A DNA stretch of 64,000 nucleotides from Lutibacter flavus (GTDB lineage: Bacteria > Bacteroidota > Bacteroidia > Flavobacteriales > Flavobacteriaceae), in the NCBI RefSeq assembly GCF_900188355.1, contig NZ_FZNX01000001.1:1204003-1268002 (forward strand), written 5' to 3'. This document shows, in pieces, positions 34,893-42,780 of the stretch; the first letter of the stretch is position 1, and every line of letters starts with the position of its first letter. The notes below the pieces were generated by a model. The model had not been told where the DNA came from, did not search any database, and was given only the letters and a program-made list of their open reading frames with translations. Position numbers and translations under genes: made by a program.

Positions 34893-34932
34893 TAAAAAAG
34901 AAAAGCTACTCTCAATAGAATGAAAGTAGCTT
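34893..34932 (-). terminator. terminator after the ribosomal-protein genes
   Basis: Read on the minus strand, AAGCTACTTTC (34932-34922) pairs with GAGAGTAGCTT (34913-34903) with one imperfect pair, and a T-rich run follows. It lies between the DUF4295 stop and the ftsY start. As no clear ftsY promoter is visible, it may only reduce read-through into ftsY. Confidence 0.68.
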
Positions 34933-34955
34933 AATATTATTTTATAAACAAAAAT

Positions 34956-35108
34956 TTATTTTTTGCTCAAAAAGTCTTTTACGTTAGCCGGATCCAATAT
35001 AGCTTCTACAAAAGTGTAAGCCCCAGTTTTTGGAGATTTCACCATTTTAATAGCTTTTGATAATCTTTTTGATCCAGTTTGTAACGATGCTACTGATTTC
35101 TTTGCCAT
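34956..35108 (-). CDS. DUF4295 small protein
   Basis: 50 residues starting MAKKSVASLQ and ending DPANVKDFLSKK, very basic, with SPKTGAYTFVEAIL in the middle. This is the DUF4295 family, found directly after rpmG in Bacteroidota and thought to be ribosome-linked because of this constant position and charge. The gap to rpmG is only 9 nt, so it is in the same operon. Too small for most gene finders, but conserved in the phylum. Confidence 0.92.
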   Translation of the reverse strand: MAKKSVASLQTGSKRLSKAIKMVKSPKTGAYTFVEAILDPANVKDFLSKK

Positions 35109-35117
35109 GGTCCTTTA

Positions 35118-35303
35118 TTATTTAATTTCTTTATGAACAGTCATTTTCTTCAAGATAGGATTGAATTTTTTAATTTCCATTCTATCTGGAGTATTCTTTT
35201 TATTCTTAGTAGTAATGTATCTAGAAGTACCTGCTTGCCCTGAAGCCTTGTGCTCAGTACATTCTAAAATTACTTGAATTCTATTTCCTTTAGTCTTTGC
35301 CAT
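35118..35303 (-). CDS. rpmG: 50S ribosomal protein bL33
   Basis: A short basic protein of the large ribosomal subunit. It shows the L33 pattern [29 protein letters not shown] and the C-terminal [16 protein letters not shown]. The Cys pair of zinc-binding L33 forms is reduced to one Cys, so this is a zinc-free type. It lies 7 nt after rpmB. Confidence 0.95.
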   Translation of the reverse strand: MAKTKGNRIQVILECTEHKASGQAGTSRYITTKNKKNTPDRMEIKKFNPILKKMTVHKEIK

Positions 35304-35310
35304 TACTTAA

Positions 35311-35550
35311 TTATTTTTTTAAAAAACCATTATCTCTTGCTTCTTTAATCACAGCAGAGATTCCTTTTTTATTGATATTCTTTAAAGCAGAAGTAGATAC
35401 TTTTAAAGTTACCCATTTATCCTCTTCAGGAATATAAAAACGCTTTTTAATTAAATTAGCGTCAAATTTTCTTTTAGTTCTATTCATGGCATGAGAAACA
35501 TTGTTTCCAACCATTGCTTTTTTTCCAGTAAGTTCACAAACTCTTGACAT
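35311..35550 (-). CDS. rpmB: 50S ribosomal protein bL28
   Basis: 79 residues, large-subunit protein. Family signatures are MSRVCELTGKKAMVGNNVSHA, NRTKRKFDANLIKKRFY and VTLKVSTSALKNI. It is the first gene of rpmB-rpmG-DUF4295, with a strong promoter at 35589-35620. Confidence 0.96.
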   Translation of the reverse strand: MSRVCELTGKKAMVGNNVSHAMNRTKRKFDANLIKKRFYIPEEDKWVTLKVSTSALKNINKKGISAVIKEARDNGFLKK

Positions 35551-35588
35551 ATATCTGTACCTTTTTATTGTATTCTCAAAACGAGATG

Positions 35589-35620
35589 CAAAATTAATTT
35601 TTTAAATCTAAATACACAAA
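35589..35620 (-). promoter_or_regulatory. rpmB operon promoter
   Basis: Read on the minus strand: TTTG at 35620-35617, a 20-nt spacer, TAATTTTG at 35596-35589. It is squeezed between the cinA stop (35630) and rpmB, giving the ribosomal genes their own start of transcription. Confidence 0.7.
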
Positions 35621-35629
35621 CTTATTTTA

Positions 35630-36874
35630 CTAGTTTTTTAAAATTTCTTTTCTAAGGAGTTCCAATGCTTTAATTGAAGCTCGTTCAATTACCTTTTCTC
35701 TTGGTTTTCCGAAGAAATATTCTTTTGAGAAAATTCTAGTTGGAGTTGCAATTGCAATAAAAACAGTCCCCACAGTTTTATCAGTTAAATCGGTTGTTGG
35801 GCCCGCATTACCAGTGGTTGCAATGGCATAACTAGTATTGTATTTTTTTTGAATTCCTCTTGCCATTGCCTCCGCAACTTGTCCGCTAACTACTGTATTT
35901 TCTTCAATTAATTCCTTCGAAACATTCAATTCTAACGTTTTTATAAAAGCTTGATATGCCACAACAGAACCCACAAAATATTTCGAAGAACCTGGAATTA
36001 ATGTAATCATTTTAGAAATATTGCCGCCAGTACAGCTTTCTGCAATAGCCAAAGTTTGCTTTTTATCGGATAATAAGGCTCCAATTGCAACTTCGATTGT
36101 TTCGCTATCATCAAATCCAATTATAATATCTGGTATTATTTTCATCAGGTTTTCAACTTCTTTATTAATCCTTTTTTCCAGTAATTCTTTATAATCGCCT
36201 TTTGCTGATAATCTTAATCTAAGCTTTCCATATCCTGGTAAATAAGCTAATTTTATAAAATTAGGCAAATTATTTTCCCAATCCTCAATCCGTTCTGCAA
36301 CCATGCTTTCACCCATTCCATAAGTTAAAATGGTTTTATGAAGAATATACGGTAAATGAAACGTTTCTGTTAATTTTGGCAACACACTATTTAGCATTAA
36401 ACCTTTCATCTCATTTGGAACACCAGGTAAAGAAATTGTTACTTGATTATTATAATGAAACCACATTCCGGGTGCAGTTCCCCAATTATTTTTTAAGGGG
36501 GTACATTTTGAAGGAACCAATGCTTGATCCCGGTTTAAATCTGAAAAAGGATAATTGATTTTTGCAAACATTTTTTTTATATGCTCAACAATTTCAAGAT
36601 TTAATTCTAAATGGTCATCAAAATACTCAGTTAAAGTTAATTTAGTTATATCATCTTTGGTTGGCCCAAGTCCTCCTGTTAAAATAACAATATCTGATTT
36701 AGACTTTGCTTCTCTTAAGGCTTTTAAAATATGTTCTTTATTATCTTGTATTGAAGTTATTTGATATACTGAAACTCCAATTTTGTTCAATTCTTCTGCA
36801 ATCCACTTTGAATTTGAATCCAATATTTGACCAATTAAAATTTCATCTCCAATAGTAATTATTTCTGCCTGCAT
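35630..36874 (-). CDS. CinA family protein (nicotinamide-nucleotide deamidase-like)
   Basis: 414 residues, two domains. The N-terminal MoaB/MogA-like domain shows ITIGDEILIGQILDSNSKWIA and LTGGLGPTKDDITK. The C-terminal CinA (PncC) domain shows IAESCTGGNISKMIT, VVSGQVAEAMARG and ATTGNAGP. The C-terminal domain deamidates nicotinamide mononucleotide in pyridine-nucleotide recycling; the N-terminal one hydrolyses ADP-ribose in some homologues. Full-length fusions are normal in this phylum. Confidence 0.93.
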   Translation of the reverse strand: MQAEIITIGDEILIGQILDSNSKWIAEELNKIGVSVYQITSIQDNKEHILKALREAKSKSDIVILTGGLGPTKDDITKLTLTEYFDDHLELNLEIVEHIKKMFAKINYPFSDLNRDQALVPSKCTPLKNNWGTAPGMWFHYNNQVTISLPGVPNEMKGLMLNSVLPKLTETFHLPYILHKTILTYGMGESMVAERIEDWENNLPNFIKLAYLPGYGKLRLRLSAKGDYKELLEKRINKEVENLMKIIPDIIIGFDDSETIEVAIGALLSDKKQTLAIAESCTGGNISKMITLIPGSSKYFVGSVVAYQAFIKTLELNVSKELIEENTVVSGQVAEAMARGIQKKYNTSYAIATTGNAGPTTDLTDKTVGTVFIAIATPTRIFSKEYFFGKPREKVIERASIKALELLRKEILKN

Positions 36875-36978
36875 TTTTATTAAAATATTTTGATAAATGT
36901 ACTAATTTCAACGCAACCTTTTAAAAAAATAGTCATCTATAAATTAAAAGATTAAGTAATAAAAAATAAACAACAGCT

Positions 36979-37392
36979 ATGATATCACCAGATGAATTAA
37001 ATGACAATGAACTTTTGGAGCAAATTGAAAATTGCACTTTAAGTCCATCTTTTTTTACACACGAGGTTCTTTTAAGAATGTCTTGGATTTTAATTAAAAA
37101 ATACGGATTAGAAACTGCTATTTTAAAAAATTGTGAAATAAAGGAAAACTATTTTAAAAACGCCTTAAATAGTAATAAGTTCAATTATACTTTAACAAGG
37201 GCTTACACAGAAATTGTATATCATTTTATAGAAAATTCCTCAAATAATAACTTTGATAAATTATTACGAGATTACCCTAGATTAAGATATAATTTCAAAA
37301 ACTTGGTTAAAACTCACTATGGTTACGATATTTTAAAAGAACACAGAAATGAAGCTCCTGAATATAAAGGGCCTATTTTATTTACTTTCTAG
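36979..37392 (+). CDS. conserved hypothetical protein
   Basis: 137 residues, soluble, no signal peptide. The region FFTHEVLLRMSWILIKKYGLETAI followed by FNYTLTRAYTEIVYHFI resembles a small all-helical family in which a 'F-x-H-x-x-H-L-x-x-A-W' pattern is conserved; here the second His is replaced. I recall such proteins only as hypothetical. The C-terminal part has RDYPRLRYNFKNL. It stands alone between cinA (divergent) and the FAH-family gene (convergent, 5 nt between stops). Confidence 0.72.
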   Translation: MISPDELNDNELLEQIENCTLSPSFFTHEVLLRMSWILIKKYGLETAILKNCEIKENYFKNALNSNKFNYTLTRAYTEIVYHFIENSSNNNFDKLLRDYPRLRYNFKNLVKTHYGYDILKEHRNEAPEYKGPILFTF

Positions 37393-37397
37393 TTTTT

Positions 37398-38009
37398 TTA
37401 TTTTATTTTAATTGAGAATGCTTCTTTATTGGATATTTTACCAACTAGTATATCATTTTCATGAACTCTTCCAACACCAGCGGGAGTCCCTGTAAAAATA
37501 ATATCGCCTTTTTTTAAGGTGAAAAACTGTGATACGTATGCAATTAGTTCATCTATCTTCCAAAGCATTGCATTGGTATTTCCATCTTGAACTATCACAT
37601 CATTTAAAGTCATATTAAACTTTAAATTACTTAAATCACCTAACTCTTCTTTTGGAAAAAAATCACCAATTACTGCACTTCCATCAAAACCTTTTGCTTT
37701 TTCCCAAGGCAATCCTTTTTCTTTTAATTGACTTTGCAAGTCCCTTGCTGTAAAATCAATTCCCAATCCAATCTCATCATAATATTTATGAGCAAATTTC
37801 TCATCAATATATTTACCAACTTTATTGATTTTAACTAAAACCTCAACCTCATAATGAATATCGTTTGAAAATGGCGGAATAAAAAATGGCTGACTTTTAG
37901 CCAATATTGCAGAATCCGGCTTTAAAAAAATTACTGGATTTTCAGGTTTTTCGTTTTGTAATTCTTCTATATGTTTAGCATAATTACGACCTATGCATAT
38001 TATTTTCAT
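37398..38009 (-). CDS. fumarylacetoacetate hydrolase family protein
   Basis: 203 residues, the short single-domain form. Metal ligands of the FAH fold are visible: the Glu pair in HYEVEVLVKI (ExE) and the Asp in GIDFTARDLQ, with KGFDGSAVIG and FTGTPAGVGRVHENDIL. Relatives include acylpyruvases and oxaloacetate decarboxylases acting on short 2,4-dioxo acids. The substrate cannot be chosen from sequence alone. It lies downstream of menB with a 69-nt gap. Confidence 0.88.
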   Translation of the reverse strand: MKIICIGRNYAKHIEELQNEKPENPVIFLKPDSAILAKSQPFFIPPFSNDIHYEVEVLVKINKVGKYIDEKFAHKYYDEIGLGIDFTARDLQSQLKEKGLPWEKAKGFDGSAVIGDFFPKEELGDLSNLKFNMTLNDVIVQDGNTNAMLWKIDELIAYVSQFFTLKKGDIIFTGTPAGVGRVHENDILVGKISNKEAFSIKIK

Positions 38010-38078
38010 GTGCCCCTTTTTAATTTCCCCAAAGAGGAAAATTTAATTATTCATTCTTAATTATTAATTGTCAATAAA

Positions 38079-38918
38079 CTAAGGAATCCATTTTTTTTCA
38101 AAACTAGGTTTCCGTTTTTCTAAAAAGGCATTTCTGCCTTCTTTAGCTTCATCTGTCATATATGCTAAACGTGTTGCTTCACCTGCAAAAACTTGTTGCC
38201 CAACCATCCCATCGTCCGTCAGATTCATTGCAAATTTTAACATTTTTATAGATGTTGGCGATTTTTCTAATATTTCTTGCGCCCATTGGTAAGCAGTGGC
38301 TTCTAATTCATCGTGAGGAATTACGGCATTTACCATTCCCATTTCAAAGGCTTCCTCAGCAGAATAGTTTCTACCTAAGAAAAATATTTCACGTGCTTTT
38401 TTTTGTCCAACCATTTTAGCTAGATATGCTGACCCATAACCTCCATCAAAACTGGTTACATCTGCATCTGTTTGTTTAAAAATAGCATGTTCTTTACTTG
38501 CTAAAGTTAAATCACACACAACATGCAAACTATGTCCACCACCAACTGCCCAACCTGGAACAACTGCAATTACTGCTTTTGGCATAAAACGAATTAAACG
38601 CTGAACCTCTAAAATATTCAATCTATGATAACCATCTTCACCTACATAACCCTGATGTCCACGTGCTTTTTGATCGCCTCCACTGCAAAATGAATACACT
38701 CCATCTTTAGTTGAAGGCCCTTCTGCGGAGAGCAAAACTACACCAATAGATGTATCTTCTCCAGCATCATAAAAAGCATCATACAATTCTTTGGTTGTTT
38801 TTGGTCTAAAAGCATTTCTAACATTTGGTCTGTTAAAAGCTATACGGGCAACATTACCACATTTTTTATAGGTTATATCTTCAAATTCTTTAACTGTCTC
38901 CCAAATAATTTTACTCAT
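38079..38918 (-). CDS. menB: 1,4-dihydroxy-2-naphthoyl-CoA synthase
   Basis: This crotonase-fold enzyme closes the second ring in menaquinone synthesis. At 279 residues it carries MenB-specific features: RIAFNRPNVRNAFRPKT, FCSGGDQKARG, the oxyanion-hole stretch VPGWAVGGGHSLHVVCDLTLAS, and TDADVTSFDGGYGSAYLAKMVGQ. Together these separate it from generic enoyl-CoA hydratases. The other men genes of the window lie 10-15 kb downstream. Confidence 0.96.
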   Translation of the reverse strand: MSKIIWETVKEFEDITYKKCGNVARIAFNRPNVRNAFRPKTTKELYDAFYDAGEDTSIGVVLLSAEGPSTKDGVYSFCSGGDQKARGHQGYVGEDGYHRLNILEVQRLIRFMPKAVIAVVPGWAVGGGHSLHVVCDLTLASKEHAIFKQTDADVTSFDGGYGSAYLAKMVGQKKAREIFFLGRNYSAEEAFEMGMVNAVIPHDELEATAYQWAQEILEKSPTSIKMLKFAMNLTDDGMVGQQVFAGEATRLAYMTDEAKEGRNAFLEKRKPSFEKKWIP

Positions 38919-39034
38919 TATTTAATATTTTAAAAAGGTAAAAATAACCTATTTTTATGTGATTATAAAACAACTAAAATAAAAGTTTAATGTTACAAAA
39001 ATTACAAGGAAACTATAATCAATAATTAAAACAG

Positions 39035-39042
39035 TAATTTTG
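39035..39042 (+). promoter_or_regulatory. -7 box of the GAF-domain gene
   Basis: TAATTTTG fits TAnnTTTG and ends 50 nt before the ATG at 39093. No clear upstream TTG is at the right distance. Confidence 0.4.
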
Positions 39043-39092
39043 TCTACATAAATACGACAAAATAGCTATTATACTGACTAAATTAAAAAGAT

Positions 39093-41483
39093 ATGAGGAT
39101 TTTAAAATCTAATTATAAAAAGAATTCGGATTTACCATTAAAACTTAAAATAAGTTTTAAACCTATATTTGAATACCTTGAAAAAATTGCTGTCGATAAT
39201 AATCATTTTTTAAAACCTTCGGCAATTCAATTATTAGAAGAATATCAAAACTATCCAGAACTTAAGGAAGGTTTTGACGATTTTAATCAGTTAGAAAAGT
39301 ATAATAAAGAAGTAGATAAAATTTTAGATATTTTATTTCCAGATTTATTACAAGAGAACGAAATTAAAGCAGCAAGTATTCCTTTTGAATTTACCTCTTT
39401 TAAACTTTCAAAACGGTTTTCTCAAATTATTGAAGATGCTGGTGAAGATTATGAATTTAAACTTCGAAATTACGAAGAGTCTAAATTTTATATTTTAGCT
39501 TGTACCTTTATTCTTGCATATTGTCATGACACGCACATAGATTTTAGAAGACCCTTTTATTTTGACATTCCAGATAAAAATACAGGAATCACTAAACATT
39601 ACAGGACTTTATTTAATGGTGATTTTTTTAAAGTATCACCACTTGAAAACGCACCAAAAATAACAACTGAAGATATTAATTTACTATTAGATAACTTTGA
39701 TAATATTGATATTTGGATGGAAAAATTTCCTCCAAATAGTTATCAATTTGAAGGTTTTGGAATTATGAATTTATTTGATGTTACCTCAGATCAGGCAATA
39801 TCAAACTTAAGAGAAAACCTTTTAAAAAAGGATGATGATTCTTTTCAAGAATTGGAAAAAAGCATTTCTCATTTATATGGATCTTCAACAGTTCAATTCG
39901 GATTTTCAACCTATAATTCAAATATTAACGGGTTACAATTTAAAAATCATAAAATAAAGAAAAGTTTTATTCAACAAGATAAATTCGGTCAAGAATGTCA
40001 AGGCTTTTTCTGTGATGAAATACTAAATAAAGTACTTAAAAACAATGAATTAATCGCCATTTCTGATATGGAAAAATATGGAAATAATTCTAACTACAAT
40101 GGTTTTTACAAAGTGCTTAAGGATCAAAATATTCAAAGTATTATATTAGTTCCAATACAATTAAAAGAAGATTTACTCGGAGTTTTAGAATTAGTGTCAA
40201 CCAAGAAATACGAATTAAATTCTATAAATGCTTACAAATTAAAAGATGTTATTCCTGTATTCAAAATATCGATTGAAAGATATTTGGAAGAATATGAAAA
40301 CAAGCTAGAATCAGTAATTCAAGAAAACTATACTGCATTACATTCTTCAGTAAAATGGAAATTTTATGAAGAAGCCGAAGAATATCTTTTTAATTTAGAT
40401 TTAGGAAACAAACGAAATTACAATTTAAAAGAAATAGTTTTTGATAACGTTGTTCCGTTATATGGTCAAATTGATATCAAAGGATCATCAGTTGCCAGAA
40501 ATATAGCAATACAAGAAGATCTGGTAAATCAATTAAATTTAGCTTCAATAATAATAGAAAAAGCTCATGCTTTATATAATTTACCTATATACAATGATTT
40601 ATTATTTAGAATTGATGAATGCTTAACTAACATAAAAGATGGTTTAAATTCTGGAGATGAATTAACTCTGACTGATTTTTTAAACAAAGATATTTACCCC
40701 GTTTTTAATCATTTAAAAGCTTTAGATAACAATTTAAAAAGTGATATTGATATTTATATGCAACAAATTGATGACACACTTCATGTTGTTTATGATAAGC
40801 GAAAAAAATATGAAGAAAGTGTTAATATCTTAAATGAGGAATTAGCCAAATTTATTGATAAAAAACAAGTTGAAGCTCAAAAAATGTTTCCTCATTATTT
40901 TGAACGCTATAAAACTGATGGTATTGATTATAACATGTACGTAGGTCAATCATTAGTTAAAAATTGCACTTACAACAAAATTTATTTGTACAATTTTAGA
41001 TTATGGCAATTACAATTAATGTGCGAATTAGAAAATATTGCAACTAATTTAAAAGATACTTTAGAGCATCCTTTAGATGTAGCCTCTTTAATTTTAGTAC
41101 ATAGCAATCCTTTAGCTATTAAATTTAGAATGGATGAAAAACGCTTTGATGTTGATGGAGCTTATAATATTAGATATGAAATAATTAAAAAACGAATTGA
41201 CAAAGCTCATATATTAAACACCAATGAGCGATTAACACAACCTGGAAAAATCGCAATTGTATATAGCCAAAATAAAGATGCTGCCGAATATTTAAAATAC
41301 ATTAAGTATTTACAATCTAAAAACTATTTATTAAAACCTGTTGAAAAATTGATTATTGAAGATCTTCAGGGCATTTCAGGATTAAAAGCATTAAGAGTCG
41401 CTGTCAATTACAATAATACTCCAGAAAACAAGATTACACTTAATGATTTAATGAAAGTTATAACTAACGATAACTTAAATTAA
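39093..41483 (+). CDS. large GAF-domain protein
   Basis: 796 residues, cytoplasmic, no signal peptide or membrane helix. A GAF-like sensor region spans about 240-405, ending with NIQSIILVPIQLKEDLLGVLEL, a typical GAF strand pattern. The flanking parts are mainly helical. The N-terminal part (about 15-190) and C-terminal part (about 440-790) have no domain I recognise, and no kinase, HTH, GGDEF or phosphatase output is visible. I recall conserved proteins of this length in Flavobacteriaceae annotated simply as GAF domain-containing. The gene overlaps the convergent HD-PycTM gene by 9 nt. Confidence 0.8.
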   Translation: MRILKSNYKKNSDLPLKLKISFKPIFEYLEKIAVDNNHFLKPSAIQLLEEYQNYPELKEGFDDFNQLEKYNKEVDKILDILFPDLLQENEIKAASIPFEFTSFKLSKRFSQIIEDAGEDYEFKLRNYEESKFYILACTFILAYCHDTHIDFRRPFYFDIPDKNTGITKHYRTLFNGDFFKVSPLENAPKITTEDINLLLDNFDNIDIWMEKFPPNSYQFEGFGIMNLFDVTSDQAISNLRENLLKKDDDSFQELEKSISHLYGSSTVQFGFSTYNSNINGLQFKNHKIKKSFIQQDKFGQECQGFFCDEILNKVLKNNELIAISDMEKYGNNSNYNGFYKVLKDQNIQSIILVPIQLKEDLLGVLELVSTKKYELNSINAYKLKDVIPVFKISIERYLEEYENKLESVIQENYTALHSSVKWKFYEEAEEYLFNLDLGNKRNYNLKEIVFDNVVPLYGQIDIKGSSVARNIAIQEDLVNQLNLASIIIEKAHALYNLPIYNDLLFRIDECLTNIKDGLNSGDELTLTDFLNKDIYPVFNHLKALDNNLKSDIDIYMQQIDDTLHVVYDKRKKYEESVNILNEELAKFIDKKQVEAQKMFPHYFERYKTDGIDYNMYVGQSLVKNCTYNKIYLYNFRLWQLQLMCELENIATNLKDTLEHPLDVASLILVHSNPLAIKFRMDEKRFDVDGAYNIRYEIIKKRIDKAHILNTNERLTQPGKIAIVYSQNKDAAEYLKYIKYLQSKNYLLKPVEKLIIEDLQGISGLKALRVAVNYNNTPENKITLNDLMKVITNDNLN

Positions 41484-42710
41484 ATCAGGTGTAACTCCAG
41501 AATTTTTCATTATTTCAAAAGCAATTACAAAGGCAATTACTGAAATAATTATCCCAACCATAAAAATATTATAGGCTATACGCAATAGCCTATATTTTTT
41601 TTCTAGTACTATTCCAAGAAAATATAAATCTTTCATTAAAGTTTTGTAAAGGTATTCCCTATCTTTCATTAACTCAGTCATTCCCTCTTGAAAATCTTCC
41701 AAAGGCATTTGATGAAAATTACCAAAAAACAATAAATTTACTTTTTTATTTTTAACATCTTCTTTTGTAAACTTACCTGAAGTAACCTTTGGCCGTGTAG
41801 ACAAGATAGAATAAATCATTGTTATTACTGTAATAAATAAAAAAAACAACGTAGGGTAAATTAAATAGTAATTGTCAGGTTTATCCAATTTTGGAAACAA
41901 ACTAGAAAGCGCAATTGACAAAATAATTGCACTAACGGACAACAATATATTTGCCTTAGTATCAGCTATATCACTTAATTTAATATGATTTTTCAATGTT
42001 ACCCGATACATTGTTTCAATACCTCGTTCTGGTCTGTCACTCTTATCCTTCTTTCTTTTTAATTCTTCTTTTTTTAATTTATTTTTAACCCTTAACTCTT
42101 CATTTTTAGCAATTGTTTTGCGTAAATCCTTTTTAACTTTTAACCAATTTGCTGTTTTTTGCTTATTTAAATTAGCAAAGGCATAATTTGTAAAATATGT
42201 ATGCTCACTTAAAAAAATTTCATTTTCTTCTAAATATTCAATATCTGTTAAAGTCTTATCACATAATTGTTCCCATTCAGAACGAAGTAAATTCGATTTT
42301 TCATTAAAATCTTCAGCTCCTAAATGGTATAAATCAGCATCACAGATAATTTCCTCTAATTTATTAGTAGGTTTCTGTGGTATTTTGGTAGCATCAATTA
42401 ATAAATTGACTTTTGATATTTTATCTAAAGAGAAACCCTTTTCACTTAAATATTTTTCTGAAATTTCTTTACTCTTTGTTTCATGATTTTCAAATCCGTA
42501 TATAAAACCTGTATCATGAAACCAAGCTGCAAGCAATACTATTTCTAACTCCTCTTCGGTAATATTTTCAGCTAAACCAATTTCATAAGTATTTTTAACA
42601 ACTTGAAATGTATGTTCAAAATTATGGTAAACCACTTTCGGAGAAAGTTCGTTTTTAAACAAATTAAACACAAAGGCTTCTATCTCCTTAAAAAAATCGT
42701 TTTCTAACAT
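41475..42710 (-). CDS. HD-domain protein fused to Pycsar-effector-type TM domain
   Basis: 411 residues. The N-terminal half (about 1-190) is an HD phosphohydrolase: YHNFEHTFQV, LLAAWFHDTGF (HD pair) and EEIICDADLYHLG. A very basic linker (about 195-225) follows. The C-terminal part (about 230-411) matches the DUF5706/Pycsar system effector domain: KLSDIADTKANILLSVSAII (TM), LIYPTLFFLFITVITMI (TM), the NLLFFGNF segment and a last TM near 380-400. Pycsar effectors respond to cyclic CMP or UMP; the HD domain could hydrolyse a nucleotide. No cyclase gene is adjacent. The ATG at 42710 is set because a TATTTTTG box (42739-42732) overlaps the only upstream TTG. Confidence 0.85.
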   Translation of the reverse strand: MLENDFFKEIEAFVFNLFKNELSPKVVYHNFEHTFQVVKNTYEIGLAENITEEELEIVLLAAWFHDTGFIYGFENHETKSKEISEKYLSEKGFSLDKISKVNLLIDATKIPQKPTNKLEEIICDADLYHLGAEDFNEKSNLLRSEWEQLCDKTLTDIEYLEENEIFLSEHTYFTNYAFANLNKQKTANWLKVKKDLRKTIAKNEELRVKNKLKKEELKRKKDKSDRPERGIETMYRVTLKNHIKLSDIADTKANILLSVSAIILSIALSSLFPKLDKPDNYYLIYPTLFFLFITVITMIYSILSTRPKVTSGKFTKEDVKNKKVNLLFFGNFHQMPLEDFQEGMTELMKDREYLYKTLMKDLYFLGIVLEKKYRLLRIAYNIFMVGIIISVIAFVIAFEIMKNSGVTPDLI

Positions 42711-42731
42711 AGTAAAAAATATAGTTGAATT

Positions 42732-42739
42732 CAAAAATA
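42732..42739 (-). promoter_or_regulatory. -7 box of the HD-PycTM gene
   Basis: TATTTTTG on the minus strand overlaps an in-frame TTG at 42734 and so rules it out as the start. It gives a leader of about 16 nt to the ATG at 42710. Confidence 0.5.
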
Positions 42740-42780
42740 CATAAATTTACGTACTTTTAAACTTTTAAACTTAATACTTA

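Noticed and set aside
38079-38918. Generic enoyl-CoA hydratase
   Set aside because: Length, FCSGGDQKARG and the TDADVTSFDGGYGS stretch are those of MenB.
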